Counted from the first letter of the stretch, positions 33,637-42,947 are shown. The stretch: 64,000 bases of DNA from Fictibacillus sp. FJAT-27399 (GCF_001510655.1 NZ_LMVC01000001.1:702576-766575), one strand, 5' to 3'. Notes: a model not told the origin generated them from the sequence alone. Numbers and translations: made by a program.

Positions 33637-35486
33637 AAAAATTTTCTGAAAACATGACTTAATGCATTCAGTGGCCAAATTCGGCTGTAACTGTGATACA
33701 AAACATAAAAAAATCCTGGCAGGGCGGATCCCGTTGGGTAATTTAACGCGGATGCATCATGATAGGAAGAAAGCAAATAATTTACTCCATTAGCAATAGC
33801 GGTTGTTGGCTGCGGACTTATCGAAGTGAGAGCATCAATGGCCCATGCAGTTTGGACAACCGTTCCATAACCCAAAGGTACATACCTCTTCGCCTCATCA
33901 CTATAACATGATTCACCCCAGCTCCCATCCGTATTTTGAATAGACTCAAGCCACCTCGCAGCTTTTTTAAGACATTTATCTCTGTTTACCTGTATTCCAA
34001 CAGATGCAAGCCCTGTTACAGCCGCCCATGTTCCATAGATATAGCAGACACCCCATCGTCCATACCATGATCCATCGGACTCCTGATGGGACTTCAGCCA
34101 ATTCACGGCACGGCTTACAGCAGGATCCTTTATAGTCAAGGTTGTATAACTGCCTAAAAATTCAAGAACTCTTCCTGTGATATCAGGGTTTGACGGATCA
34201 ATCAAAGCGTCGGATGCATTTTTAACAGGAAGCAGTCCAAGCCATTCTTTATTAGTATTTTTTTCAAAAGCAGGCCAGCCGCCGTCATCATTCTGCATGG
34301 CAAGCAGCCAGGTTATTCCTTTTTGCCAAGAGTGAAAGGAAAGGGGTGAGAAAGCAGCCTGTATTGAAACAGAGCGTAAAGCTGCCTGTGTATCATCCGT
34401 ATCGGGATGGATGGAATTGATCTCAGAGAAACCCCACCCACCGGGAGCGGTTTCTTTACAATGAACCTGCCAGTCGCCTTTTTTGGTGTGCTGCTGTTCG
34501 AGCAGAAAGTGAACCCCTTTTTGTATGTGATGATTTGCAGGTGAGATGCCGGCTTCGATCAAGGAATAGAGAAGAAGTGAGGTGTCCCATACAGCAGATG
34601 GTGAATTTTGAACAAAAAAATGAGTGCCATTATTACATAAAAGAGAAATAATCCCTTGAATGGCCTGAAGAATGATTTGTGAATGTTTCGGATAGCCAAG
34701 GGAAAGCAAACCATAAATCATATAGAACGTTGAAGAGGCGTAACTAAGCAGGGTTCCGTCTTTTTCAATTCTGTCCAGCATGTACCGTTCCAATTTTTTA
34801 TGAACAGAATCAGAGGGCTCCTCTAAGCCGCTAAAAAAACGAATTACCGAATCATTTTCAAGTTCCGGCCAATAGTATTCATGATTCCGATCACCCGTTA
34901 AAGCAGAGAGCTGCTGGCTACAAGGATGAAATACAAAGAAATCATTTCTCATGGCAGCTATCATTGGTACGAAATGAGCTCTCGCATAGCTGCTCATATC
35001 GTAGAACTGGATAGGAGATAAGGATGGGGAATCGATTAATAAACCGGGATCAAAGGGGATACTGGGCCAAGGTATAATGCCATTTACAGACAGAAAAGCG
35101 CGCGTTAAAAAACTTGCCTTTTTTAATCCGCCCTGATGGAGAATAAATTCCTTGGCCATTTTCATCCGTGGACTGTCAATATTGTGATATCCAGCGTAAC
35201 AGAGTGCAACATACGCTTCAATCGTAACAGAAAGATTGCCTTCTTTCTCATCAGGGTATACTTTCCATGTTCCGTCCAATTCTTGTTTTGAAAGAATGCG
35301 CTCAGCCAATTTTCGTTTTAACGGCTTATCATTCCACTCCCATAATACAAGAAGGACAAGCAGATAGGCATCTGTTGTAACTGGATTTTCAAAACAAAAT
35401 CTAAACGAGCCATCTGCCTGCTGTAAAGATAGCAGATCATGGCAGCGCCGTTCAACCTCATTTCTGATTTTATCCAAATCGAGCAT
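33624..35486 (-). CDS. Squalene-hopene / sporulenol-type terpene cyclase
   Basis: 620 aa of the class II triterpene cyclase family, near the usual 630. The protonating DxDD motif is DTDD at 362-365 (HPDTDDTQAAL), and many QW repeats (QxxDGSW) are visible, for example QELDGTW, QNDDGGW, QESDGSW and QNTDGSW. In Bacillus the SqhC orthologue acts on tetraprenyl-beta-curcumene to make sporulenol in spores; in others squalene gives hopene. The sequence alone does not decide. No squalene synthase genes lie nearby. Confidence 0.87.
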   Translation of the reverse strand: MLDLDKIRNEVERRCHDLLSLQQADGSFRFCFENPVTTDAYLLVLLVLWEWNDKPLKRKLAERILSKQELDGTWKVYPDEKEGNLSVTIEAYVALCYAGYHNIDSPRMKMAKEFILHQGGLKKASFLTRAFLSVNGIIPWPSIPFDPGLLIDSPSLSPIQFYDMSSYARAHFVPMIAAMRNDFFVFHPCSQQLSALTGDRNHEYYWPELENDSVIRFFSGLEEPSDSVHKKLERYMLDRIEKDGTLLSYASSTFYMIYGLLSLGYPKHSQIILQAIQGIISLLCNNGTHFFVQNSPSAVWDTSLLLYSLIEAGISPANHHIQKGVHFLLEQQHTKKGDWQVHCKETAPGGWGFSEINSIHPDTDDTQAALRSVSIQAAFSPLSFHSWQKGITWLLAMQNDDGGWPAFEKNTNKEWLGLLPVKNASDALIDPSNPDITGRVLEFLGSYTTLTIKDPAVSRAVNWLKSHQESDGSWYGRWGVCYIYGTWAAVTGLASVGIQVNRDKCLKKAARWLESIQNTDGSWGESCYSDEAKRYVPLGYGTVVQTAWAIDALTSISPQPTTAIANGVNYLLSSYHDASALNYPTGSALPGFFYVLYHSYSRIWPLNALSHVFRKFFQSK

Positions 35487-35576
35487 TGGGGTTACACCCT
35501 TCCCGGATGACTAGAGTAAGAAATCAATACATCACATCTCCAATCTATATGAAGCAGGTGAGGGCAATTATGAATA

Positions 35577-36041
35577 ATGAATAATGAACAAAACACAGCG
35601 TTCTGCAAGCTGTTAAAAGAACATCTGGAACGTCTTCAAGATCCGGCTGAATCACTTCAATCCGGGGGCAGCATCAATGAGATGTTCCGGACGTTTATAC
35701 GTATGAAGACAACAGGACTGGGGACAAAGCAAGCCTTCTTTTGGCAGAGTGAGTTGTGGGAAAGAAAACGAAAGATACAGAAAGAAAACTGGGAGAAAGA
35801 CTTGCTGCTCTTCGCAGTTCCCGGACCGGTGCGTTATGGATTGAATAACGACAATTTCATCGGAACCATTCCGCAGCCGAACGGCTTATATTCAACATGG
35901 ACAATTGTTTTATCTTCTCGTTCATTTGAATTCATTTGGAGAAACATACGGTCGCCCCATAGATCGAATTCTAAAGAAATATTTATCGTAGTTTTTCAAG
36001 TTGCTGATCATGAAGGCGGTATAGTAGAAGATAGCCAATGA
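35577..36041 (+). CDS. Hypothetical protein, Trp/Arg-rich
   Basis: 154 aa, unrecognised (MNNEQNTAFCKLLKEHLERL...; FFWQSELWERKRKIQKENWEK; NGLYSTWTIVLSSRSFEFIWRN). GCAGGTGAGGG lies upstream. A 7-bp duplication puts a second ATG (35570) just before, reading only four codons, so ATG 35577 is the working start. Its 3' end overlaps the convergent DUF2238 gene by 59 nt, which is long for two real genes, so the C-terminus may be altered. Confidence 0.55.
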   Translation: MNNEQNTAFCKLLKEHLERLQDPAESLQSGGSINEMFRTFIRMKTTGLGTKQAFFWQSELWERKRKIQKENWEKDLLLFAVPGPVRYGLNNDNFIGTIPQPNGLYSTWTIVLSSRSFEFIWRNIRSPHRSNSKEIFIVVFQVADHEGGIVEDSQ

Positions 36042-36597
36042 TCGACCCGACAAAAGCAAGGGACATATCCCATTGTGAATCCCAGATATCCCCTTGGATT
36101 CCCAGAAAATCTTTGGCAGAATGCCCTTCCGTTTTCGCAACCAGCCACTCGATAATCTCATATCCTGCGGCGAGGGAGAGAATGATGCTTAAACTGAGGA
36201 GAATAAGCCAAAAACGGCGAGGGAGGCCGGCCAGCCTGAGCAAAACTTCTCGTACAGGAATAATCGTGAGCCCCTTAAAGAAATGTCCGAACCGATCATA
36301 ATCATTTCGTTTAAGATGAAAGGTATTCTGAATCCGCTCAAAAAGGGGGACATCATCGTACGTATAATGGCCACCGATAAACATTAATATGAACACGATG
36401 GAAAAAAGGCTGTAGGAAAGAGTTGTAAATTGAAAACGTTTATAAGTAAGCATAAGGATTAGGATTGGAAGGACAGCAGGTGATACTTCAAGAACCCAAG
36501 TGAAATAATCAGCCGGGCGGAAAGCAGACCAGATGAAAACAAGCGCAGTAAGCAACAGAATGTACAGATGAATATTTTTTGGATGGTTTATTTCCAT
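35983..36597 (-). CDS. DUF2238 (YjdF-like) membrane protein
   Basis: 204 aa with about six membrane segments and the DUF2238 signatures GGHYTYDDVPLF, DRFGHFFKGL and AAGYEIIEWLVAK ... GIQGDIWDSQWDM. Function unknown. ATG 36597 has CAGGAGGAG upstream. Confidence 0.85.
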   Translation of the reverse strand: MEINHPKNIHLYILLLTALVFIWSAFRPADYFTWVLEVSPAVLPILILMLTYKRFQFTTLSYSLFSIVFILMFIGGHYTYDDVPLFERIQNTFHLKRNDYDRFGHFFKGLTIIPVREVLLRLAGLPRRFWLILLSLSIILSLAAGYEIIEWLVAKTEGHSAKDFLGIQGDIWDSQWDMSLAFVGSIIGYLLLYRLHDQQLEKLR

Positions 36598-36669
36598 GTG
36601 TGCTCCTCCTGATTTCCTTTTTATCAGTATGAGGGACACAGCCGGCAGTTATACCTTATCCTAAAATAT

Positions 36670-36699
36670 AAAAAATCGCCCAGGTCGGGCGATTTTTTA
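36670..36699 (-). terminator. proC terminator
   Basis: ATCGCCC/GGGCGAT stem with T run on the minus strand. Confidence 0.92.
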
Positions 36700-36702
36700 T
36701 TA

Positions 36703-37539
36703 TCATACAGAAACTTTCTCGAATTCTTTGCGGATCTCAGCAGATCGTTCTTTTGCGCTGATGATTGCTTTAGTAAAAGCTTGGCCAGCTTCATTTTCCC
36801 GCAGAGCATCCAACCCTGCTGCTGTTGTGCCGTTTGGGGATGTAACTTTTTTTCTTAGTGATTCAGGTGATGCATTTGTATCCAGCACCATTTTACTGGC
36901 GCCGAAAACCGTTTGTGCTGCAATCTCCCTTGCAAGATCCTCATCCAGTCCTTCAGCCTGAGCTGTTTTTTCAATATGTTCAAGAACATAGTAAATGTAA
37001 GCCGGACCGCTTCCTGCTATACCTGTAAACACATCCATCTGTTCTTCTTCAATCACTTTTACCCTGCCGATCGCAGAAAATAATTCTTTTGCGATTTCTA
37101 TATGCTCCATTGTGACCGATTGTCCACCAGTTACGGCCGTAATCGATTCTCCAATCGTACTGGAAGTGTTAGGCATTACCCGAATAACCGGCTGTTCATC
37201 AGGAAGAATTTCTTCCATAAAGCCAGTAGATATCCCCGCGAGAACAGAGAGTACAATTTGATCTGGCTTTAGTTTGGGTTTCAGCTCGATTAATGCTTTT
37301 TCTGCATCTTTCGGCTTCATGGCTAAGATGATCAGATCCGCTTCTTGGACCCTTACTTCACTGTAAGGTAAGGCAATCACCTTATATTTTTTCATCAGTT
37401 CAATTCGTCGTTCTTCATTTTGTTTATTCGTCATCATGATATTGCTGGGCGGTAATTTATCTTGATTGACCATTCCGGCAGCTATTGCCTCGGCCATGGA
37501 ACCTGCCCCGATAAAAAGCACCTTTTTAGTTTCTAACAT
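36703..37539 (-). CDS. proC: Pyrroline-5-carboxylate reductase
   Basis: 278 aa. It reduces pyrroline-5-carboxylate to proline with NAD(P)H. N-terminal FIGAGSMAEAIAAGM dinucleotide motif, AMKPKD, RVMPNTSSTIGESITAV, GSGPAYIYYVLE and the C-terminal VTSPNGTTAAGLDALRE signature. GGAGAGG precedes the ATG. B. subtilis has several paralogues; which one this matches is not decided. Confidence 0.93.
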   Translation of the reverse strand: MLETKKVLFIGAGSMAEAIAAGMVNQDKLPPSNIMMTNKQNEERRIELMKKYKVIALPYSEVRVQEADLIILAMKPKDAEKALIELKPKLKPDQIVLSVLAGISTGFMEEILPDEQPVIRVMPNTSSTIGESITAVTGGQSVTMEHIEIAKELFSAIGRVKVIEEEQMDVFTGIAGSGPAYIYYVLEHIEKTAQAEGLDEDLAREIAAQTVFGASKMVLDTNASPESLRKKVTSPNGTTAAGLDALRENEAGQAFTKAIISAKERSAEIRKEFEKVSV

Positions 37540-37739
37540 GCAACCTCTCCTTATTGCTGTGCTGAGTTCACTTAAGGTCCTATCTTAACATGTAAAGAAG
37601 AGGTTTCAACCCTTTACCGGGACATCGTCCGTTATAGCCAATAATCTCTAAAGAAAGGGAGTATTAAGGAGGCTAAACTGCACATATTGTAAGAAATTAT
37701 GGGAAAACCTTTTAAATCCCTGGATATGCGGAAATACAT

Positions 37740-38312
37740 TCATCGCTTAGCAGGCTGTGACGGGAGCAAAATGGTTTGCAGCAATTGTCTTTGTTCATCA
37801 GGCCACCATGCTCCACAATCTTCTGAGACGATGCAAGCTGCACATTTTTCAAGGTCAAACACTTTCATACCGGAAATTGGGGGAGAGTAGACGTGTAAAG
37901 TAATCAGCGGATCCTTTTCATGAGTACCCATCTTATGAATCATTCCTCTTCCAACGTTTAGGAGCGATCCTTTATTTTCAACCTGTTCTTTCACTGGCAC
38001 AGGCTGTCCGCCGGGCTGGAGCTTATAGAGTGTGTGGTTTGAAGAGCCAGATAAAATCTGGACCCACCCATATGACTGCCCATGGTCATGAGGAGAGCAA
38101 TCCAGGGCAGATGCCCAATGCATAACGAGAATTTCTACGTGATCACTCTTATAAATTAATTTCCTGCCATAGGGTTTGTTTTCTGGATCCCTGATAAAAG
38201 GGCCGGCGTCCTTTACACTAGCTTGCAGTTTATGGATAGCATCAAGCAATTCCTGTGAGGTAGGTTGAACGAGCGGAGTGAAGAGTTTTTCAATCTTAGT
38301 AAGGAATAGCAA
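37740..38312 (-). CDS. Cysteine dioxygenase family protein
   Basis: 190-aa cupin. Metal ligands His75 and His77 (CSPHDHGQSYGWVQIL) and His126 or a later His (GRGMIHKMGTHEK; ITLHVYSPP) fit a type I cysteine dioxygenase that oxidises cysteine to cysteinesulfinate. TTG start with AGGAGG 8 nt upstream. Gap to proC (200 bp) holds only promoter-like DNA. Confidence 0.85.
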   Translation of the reverse strand: MLFLTKIEKLFTPLVQPTSQELLDAIHKLQASVKDAGPFIRDPENKPYGRKLIYKSDHVEILVMHWASALDCSPHDHGQSYGWVQILSGSSNHTLYKLQPGGQPVPVKEQVENKGSLLNVGRGMIHKMGTHEKDPLITLHVYSPPISGMKVFDLEKCAACIVSEDCGAWWPDEQRQLLQTILLPSQPAKR

Positions 38313-38533
38313 GTTATCATCCTCCTGCCGAATTAAATGGGGTTATCTATAGTATATTGGAGCCACTTATCCAGCATGTGCTCAGAAGGAAAATCGGTCA
38401 ATGGTCACAAAAAATATCATATATCCGAAACATTACTCCTAGGGGCTGCGTTAGTTCGCAACAACAAATGGGTGACCAGGAATCGTCCTTTTACTTTTGA
38501 CGAAAACACAACGATCCAGGAGGTATAAAGTTT

Positions 38534-39127
38534 ATGTATAAAAAGATTGGTTTAATTACAGGAATAACAGCCATTGGGCTCTCTATAGCAGGAGGAACAA
38601 ATGCAAGCGCACATACGGTAAAGGAAGGAGATACACTTTGGAAGCTTGGTCAGTCTTATAACGTACCTTATGAAAGTATTAAAAAAGACAACAATTTAGA
38701 CGGAAATATGATAAGACCTGGCCAGCAATTAAACATACCGGCAGTTAAAGGGGTAAGTGAAGATCAAGTGAAAGCTTCTTCAGAAGATAAAAGACTTCTC
38801 GCTTCTCTTGTTGAAGCTGAAGCAATGGGTGAAAGTTTTGAAGGTAAAGCTGCAGTTGCTGCTGTTGTCTTGAACCGAGTAAAGGCTGATAGCTTTCCGG
38901 ATACGATCAAAGGGGTTATCTACGACAAAGGTCAGTTTCAGCCTGTTATGGAAAACAACCTGAAAAAGCCTTCACCTTCATCAGAAAAAGCTGTTGATAA
39001 AGCATTATCCGGTTATGACAATACGAATGGATCGCTGTTTTTCTATAATAAAACGACAGCGGTAAGCCGTTGGCTCGATACAAAGCCTGTCAATATAGTA
39101 ATCGGCAACCATACATTCAGCAAGTAA
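38534..39127 (+). CDS. LysM cell-wall hydrolase (SleB/CwlJ-type domain)
   Basis: 197 aa. Signal peptide (about 1-26, ...TNASA), one LysM domain (HTVKEGDTLWKLGQSYNV...PGQQLNIP, about 27-71), a short linker, and a Hydrolase_2 domain (ASLVEAEAMGESFEGKAAVAAVV with its catalytic-type Glu; GQFQPV; ending SRWLD.KPVN...IGNHTFSK). Secreted peptidoglycan hydrolase, like YkvT/SleB, with a possible role in spore cortex or cell wall turnover. AGGAGG precedes the ATG. Confidence 0.88.
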   Translation: MYKKIGLITGITAIGLSIAGGTNASAHTVKEGDTLWKLGQSYNVPYESIKKDNNLDGNMIRPGQQLNIPAVKGVSEDQVKASSEDKRLLASLVEAEAMGESFEGKAAVAAVVLNRVKADSFPDTIKGVIYDKGQFQPVMENNLKKPSPSSEKAVDKALSGYDNTNGSLFFYNKTTAVSRWLDTKPVNIVIGNHTFSK

Positions 39128-39129
39128 AT

Positions 39130-39164
39130 TAAAACCTCAGGCCATTGAAAGGTCCGAGGTTTTA
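39130..39164. terminator. Bidirectional terminator
   Basis: AAAACCTC/GAGGTTTT stem between the convergent hydrolase and Usp genes. Confidence 0.7.
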
Positions 39165-39653
39165 TTATCGTTCACTTGAGCTCTTTATGCTAAGACCCGA
39201 TGATTCAATTTTTTGGCTGTTCCGGGCGATGAGAACATCACAAGTGGCATGCCTGGTGATATATTGTGAAACACTGCCGATAAAAATGCGTTCCATAGCG
39301 TTTAACCCGGTTGCACCGCAGACAATTAAATCTGCTTCATGCATGGAAGCGAAAGAAAGGATTTCTGTTTTTGGAGTTCCGTAATTAGATAAGGTTTTAA
39401 CATTTTTTAATCCATGTTTCCTTGCCATTTCATCATAATTTTCAAGAAGGGATTCACTAAAACTCTTGTCACGGTTCATCTCGATGCTAACTGCACCTGC
39501 GTCTAATGGAGCAGTAGGGATTTTTTCCTCAGAAATATGAACAATTAGCAATTGCGCATGATATTCTTTCGTAATTTCTATAGCTCTGTAAAAGGCAACC
39601 TCCGAAGATTCCGATCCATCCACACCAACAAGGATTTTTTCGTAATAAGGCAT
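39165..39653 (-). CDS. Universal stress protein (UspA family)
   Basis: 162 aa. VGVDGSESSEVAF at the N-terminus and the ATP-binding GATGLNAMERIFIGSVSQYI motif near the C-terminus are intact, so an ATP-binding Usp. ATG 39653 is chosen with GGGGTG upstream. Confidence 0.88.
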   Translation of the reverse strand: MPYYEKILVGVDGSESSEVAFYRAIEITKEYHAQLLIVHISEEKIPTAPLDAGAVSIEMNRDKSFSESLLENYDEMARKHGLKNVKTLSNYGTPKTEILSFASMHEADLIVCGATGLNAMERIFIGSVSQYITRHATCDVLIARNSQKIESSGLSIKSSSER

Positions 39654-39752
39654 AAAAATCACCCCTTTTTTGTAAACTTATATAAATTCATTCCCTATAT
39701 ATAAGAGAGGCAAACATAATCGTAACATTTGTACCCAACCTCCAAATTCCAT

Positions 39753-39781
39753 TTGACAAACCTATAGGAGTAAGGTATTTT
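39753..39781 (+). promoter_or_regulatory. metX promoter
   Basis: TTGACA, 17-bp spacer, TATTTT. It lies about 37 bp upstream of the riboswitch. Confidence 0.65.
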
Positions 39782-39817
39782 TGAACGTATTAAAGTATTT
39801 GAAAAATTCATAATTGA

Positions 39818-39985
39818 CTCTTATCAAGAGTGGTGGAGGGACTGGCCCGATGATACCCGGCAACCTGCAGATTATTTCTGAACAGGTGCCAAATCCTGCA
39901 AGGCAGAAGGCTTTGAGAGATAAGAGAAGGTCAAGCCCAAGCGGATAATTGCACCTCTCTGAATCTTTTAGAGAGGTGTTTTTTG
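39818..39985 (+). ncRNA. SAM-I (S-box) riboswitch with attenuator
   Basis: Signature blocks are present in order: CTCTTATCAAGAGTGGTGGA, GGGACTGGCCCGATGA, ACCCGGCAACC, a variable hairpin, AGGTGCCAAATCCTGC, and GAGAGATAAGAG closing the P1 stem. An intrinsic terminator follows (CACCTCTC/GAGAGGTG then T run, 39952-39985). When SAM is plentiful the terminator forms and metX is off. Confidence 0.97.
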
Positions 39986-40008
39986 TTGAATAAATGGGGG
40001 GATATCTG

Positions 40009-41103
40009 TTGGCAAATACACAATTATCTGCTGTAAATGATACGGCAGCAATAGGAGAACTTACGTTAGAGTCTGGAAAAGAGCTGAAAGATGTCCATAT
40101 CGCTTACCAGAGAATCGGTGCTGCAAATGCACCTGCCATTTTCGTATGCCATGCACTTACAGGTAATCATTATACGTTAAACAGTGAGATGGGAGAAGGC
40201 TGGTGGGCAGGTCTATTGGGAAATGGGCAGTATATTGATTTGGAGAAATACCAGGTGATTACTTCAAATGTATTGGGAGGGTGTGACGGATCAACAGGAC
40301 CACTCTCGGTCAATCCCGTTACTGGAAGTCCTTACGGAGCTGAATTTCCATTGATAACCATCAGAGACATGGTGCAGGCCCAAAAGAAACTTTTGGACGT
40401 ACTCGGCTTGGGACGTCTAGAGGCAGTAATCGGCGGATCGTTAGGCGGCATGCAGGTATTAGAGTGGGGACTGATGTATCCTGATTTTATGGAGCGTCTG
40501 ATCCCGATTGCCGTAACCCCTTTTCTAAGTGATTATGCGATAGGTTTCAATGCAGCGGGAAGAACGGCCATTCTCAGTGATCCCTTATGGAATAACGGAC
40601 AGTACGGTAAAGAAAATACACCAAGGAAAGGGCTTGGCATTGCTCGGATGATCGGTATGCTCACTTATCGTTCGGGAGCATTGTTCAATCATCGATTTCA
40701 GCGAAAACAAACAGAGAATTGGGAAACCATTCATGAGGATGCAGCCTTTTCAGTTGAATCCTATCTTCAATACCAAGCGGATAAATTAGCGGACCGTTTT
40801 GATGCCAACAGTTACTTAACACTATTGAAAGCGATGGATACTCACGATATCGGCAGAGAAAGGGGAGGAGTAGTGGCTGCTTCCCAGAGCTATAAGGCTC
40901 AAATGCTTTGTGTTGGTTTCACCGGTGATTTGCTCTATCCTTCTGATTTAATGGAACAGTTTGTAAAAGATGTTCAAGCTGCAAATAAAAGAGCAAAATA
41001 TCTTGAGGTATCCACCATGTTTGGCCATGATGGATTTCTGACAGAATTTGATAAGTGGGGGAACTTGCTCAAAGAATTTATGAGAGAAACAATAAAGACA
41101 TGA
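40009..41103 (+). CDS. metX: Homoserine O-acetyltransferase MetX
   Basis: 364 aa alpha/beta-hydrolase of methionine synthesis. Ser144 in GGSLGGMQ is the nucleophile, with GDLLYPSDL (Asp) and FGHDGFLTEF (His). It acylates homoserine with acetyl-CoA; some family members use succinyl-CoA and this cannot be told by eye. TTG 40009 has GGGGGGA at good spacing; ATG 39994 in frame lacks one. Confidence 0.92.
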   Translation: MANTQLSAVNDTAAIGELTLESGKELKDVHIAYQRIGAANAPAIFVCHALTGNHYTLNSEMGEGWWAGLLGNGQYIDLEKYQVITSNVLGGCDGSTGPLSVNPVTGSPYGAEFPLITIRDMVQAQKKLLDVLGLGRLEAVIGGSLGGMQVLEWGLMYPDFMERLIPIAVTPFLSDYAIGFNAAGRTAILSDPLWNNGQYGKENTPRKGLGIARMIGMLTYRSGALFNHRFQRKQTENWETIHEDAAFSVESYLQYQADKLADRFDANSYLTLLKAMDTHDIGRERGGVVAASQSYKAQMLCVGFTGDLLYPSDLMEQFVKDVQAANKRAKYLEVSTMFGHDGFLTEFDKWGNLLKEFMRETIKT

Positions 41104-41124
41104 GGATATCATCCTCATGTCTTT
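41094..41124. terminator. Bidirectional terminator
   Basis: AAAGACATGAGGA/TCCTCATGTCTTT perfect stem between metX and the convergent exporter. Confidence 0.88.
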
Positions 41125-41132
41125 ATTTATCA

Positions 41133-42737
41133 CTATTCAACAGCTGGTTTTTCAATAACCGCCGTCTGATTAGAAGGCGTATGCTGTTCAGGGCGCTCCC
41201 GGCTAATTCTTCCGCCGCCGACGGATAAAGCGACCAAAATACCCGCTCCAATAAAAATCAAGCCTGTTAAAAATACAGTGGTAAAAGAATCACTCCATGC
41301 GGTCTGTATAGAATGAATAACGGTATCTTTAATTGTATCAGGCAATTTAAGAAGATCTGGATGGATTAAAATGCTGAACAATGCATCTGTTTTGTCTGCT
41401 AACTTTTGAAAGATCCCTTGAACCATAGGGTTCGTTTGTTCACTCACTACATCTTTCATTTTTGTTTCTAAGGAATGGTTCATCACTACATTTAGAACAG
41501 TGATACCAATCGTACCGCCAATTGAACGGAAGAACGTTGATGCAGAAGTAACAGCTCCCAGTTTTGTTTTCGGAAATTCATTTTGAATCGCGATCATTAG
41601 TGTCGGCATAACAAGACCCATTCCGAATCCCATAATAATCATATAAGCGTATGCTGTAATTTCATTGGAATCAACACCCATCGTACTCATCAAGTAGAAG
41701 CCTACTGCTGTAATGATCATGCCCGCAGTCAATACGGTTCGATAAGGAACTTTCAATAGAAGTCTTCCTCCAATTATACTCGCCAGGATGAGAGAAATCA
41801 TCATCGGTGTCATGGTAGAACCAGCTTGTGTCGGAGTTACACCCAGAATACCCTGCATAAACATCGGAACGAACATGATCGCACCGAACATGCCTAAGCC
41901 CAGTAAAAACCCTAGAGCATTTGTTGTGGCAAAAACACGGTTTTTAAATAGTGAAAGATCTAGGACAGGCTCTTTTGCCTTCTTTTCTACAAATCCGAAT
42001 ACGATCAAGAGAACGATGGAGAAGCCGAAGATCAATCCGCTTTCCAGAGAAACCCATTCAAATTTATCTCCGCCAAACGTCAAACCAAGGAGCAATAAGA
42101 CGATGGCAGGGATTAGAGTGATGATTCCAAGATAATCGATATTCACTTCTTCTTTTGGCCTTACCAGTTCATTTTTCATTCCAACAAAAATGAGGATGGC
42201 AGATAAGAGACCAAAAGGAACATTAATTAAGAAAATCCAATGCCAGCTGATCGAGTCGACTAAAAATCCACCGATGAACGGACCGATAACAGAGCTTAAT
42301 CCGAAGATTGCTCCGAATACTCCCTGCCATTTCGCACGCTGTTCCGCTGTGAAAATATCTCCGATAATGGTTTGTGAAAGAGGCATGATCATACCGCCGC
42401 CAAGACCCTGCAGCCCGCGGTAGAAAATCAATTGTTCCATAGAATTCGCTGTTGCACATAACCCGGAGCCAATGACGAAAATGACGGTTCCAATCAAATA
42501 AAGGGAACGGCGTCCGTATAGATCCGAAAGCTTTCCGACGATCGGAATTATCGTAGTAGATGTAATTAAATAGGCAGTAGTTACCCAGGCAAAAATAGAA
42601 AATCCATTTAACTCACCGATAATGGTAGGCATCGCTGTACCAACCACGGTCTGTTCCATTGCGCTGAAAAACATCCCAATAATAAGGCCCAAAAGGACCA
42701 TATTGCGGTTGATAGGCATTTGTTGTTCAATTTTCAT
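41133..42737 (-). CDS. DHA2-family (EmrB/QacA, LmrB-like) multidrug MFS exporter
   Basis: About 534-540 aa with 14 predicted helices. N-terminal FFSAMEQTVVGTAMPTI (motif D1-like), GKLSDLYGRRSLY (motif A), GLQGLGGGMIMP and GPFIGGFLVDSISWHWIF (motif C and following). The tail is hydrophilic (RPEQHTPSNQTAVIEKP). The start may be ATG 42755 or, with a better GGAGAAG, ATG 42737; I used the latter. Exports drugs by proton antiport; substrate unknown. The promoter carries an LmrA-type operator (next entry). Confidence 0.85.
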   Translation of the reverse strand: MKIEQQMPINRNMVLLGLIIGMFFSAMEQTVVGTAMPTIIGELNGFSIFAWVTTAYLITSTTIIPIVGKLSDLYGRRSLYLIGTVIFVIGSGLCATANSMEQLIFYRGLQGLGGGMIMPLSQTIIGDIFTAEQRAKWQGVFGAIFGLSSVIGPFIGGFLVDSISWHWIFLINVPFGLLSAILIFVGMKNELVRPKEEVNIDYLGIITLIPAIVLLLLGLTFGGDKFEWVSLESGLIFGFSIVLLIVFGFVEKKAKEPVLDLSLFKNRVFATTNALGFLLGLGMFGAIMFVPMFMQGILGVTPTQAGSTMTPMMISLILASIIGGRLLLKVPYRTVLTAGMIITAVGFYLMSTMGVDSNEITAYAYMIIMGFGMGLVMPTLMIAIQNEFPKTKLGAVTSASTFFRSIGGTIGITVLNVVMNHSLETKMKDVVSEQTNPMVQGIFQKLADKTDALFSILIHPDLLKLPDTIKDTVIHSIQTAWSDSFTTVFLTGLIFIGAGILVALSVGGGRISRERPEQHTPSNQTAVIEKPAVE

Positions 42738-42906
42738 ATGATTGTTCTTCTCCATTCTGTTGTTATACTAATTGAATCTTTAAGTGTTAATCTTTGCTAT
42801 ACTCCTTCAACTAGTATTTTTACAATTCGTTTTGATCACCTTCCATGAAATGACCCCCAGTCAAATTCTCAATTTAATTAACCTACTAAACTAAAATCAC
42901 TAAATC

Positions 42907-42936
42907 ATTATATTACTGATATGACCAGTCAGTCAA
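42907..42936 (-). promoter_or_regulatory. Exporter promoter with LmrA/TetR-like operator in the spacer
   Basis: On the minus strand TTGACT (42931-42936), 18-bp spacer, TATAAT (42907-42912). The palindrome TGACCAGTCA (42922-42931) lies in the spacer and touches the -35. Its GACCAGTC core is like the RGACCRGTC operators of B. subtilis LmrA/YxaF, which repress the drug exporter lmrB. No tetR gene is adjacent. The remaining 5' leader (about 150 nt) is AT-rich with no recognised element. Confidence 0.6.
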
Positions 42937-42947
42937 TCTTATAATTT

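Noticed and set aside
37699-37890. Plus-strand frame with AAGGAGG nearby (MGKPFKSLDMRKYIH...)
   Set aside because: Most of it lies antisense to the cysteine dioxygenase gene, whose active-site residues are intact; the AGGAGG is about 30 nt away from the ATG.
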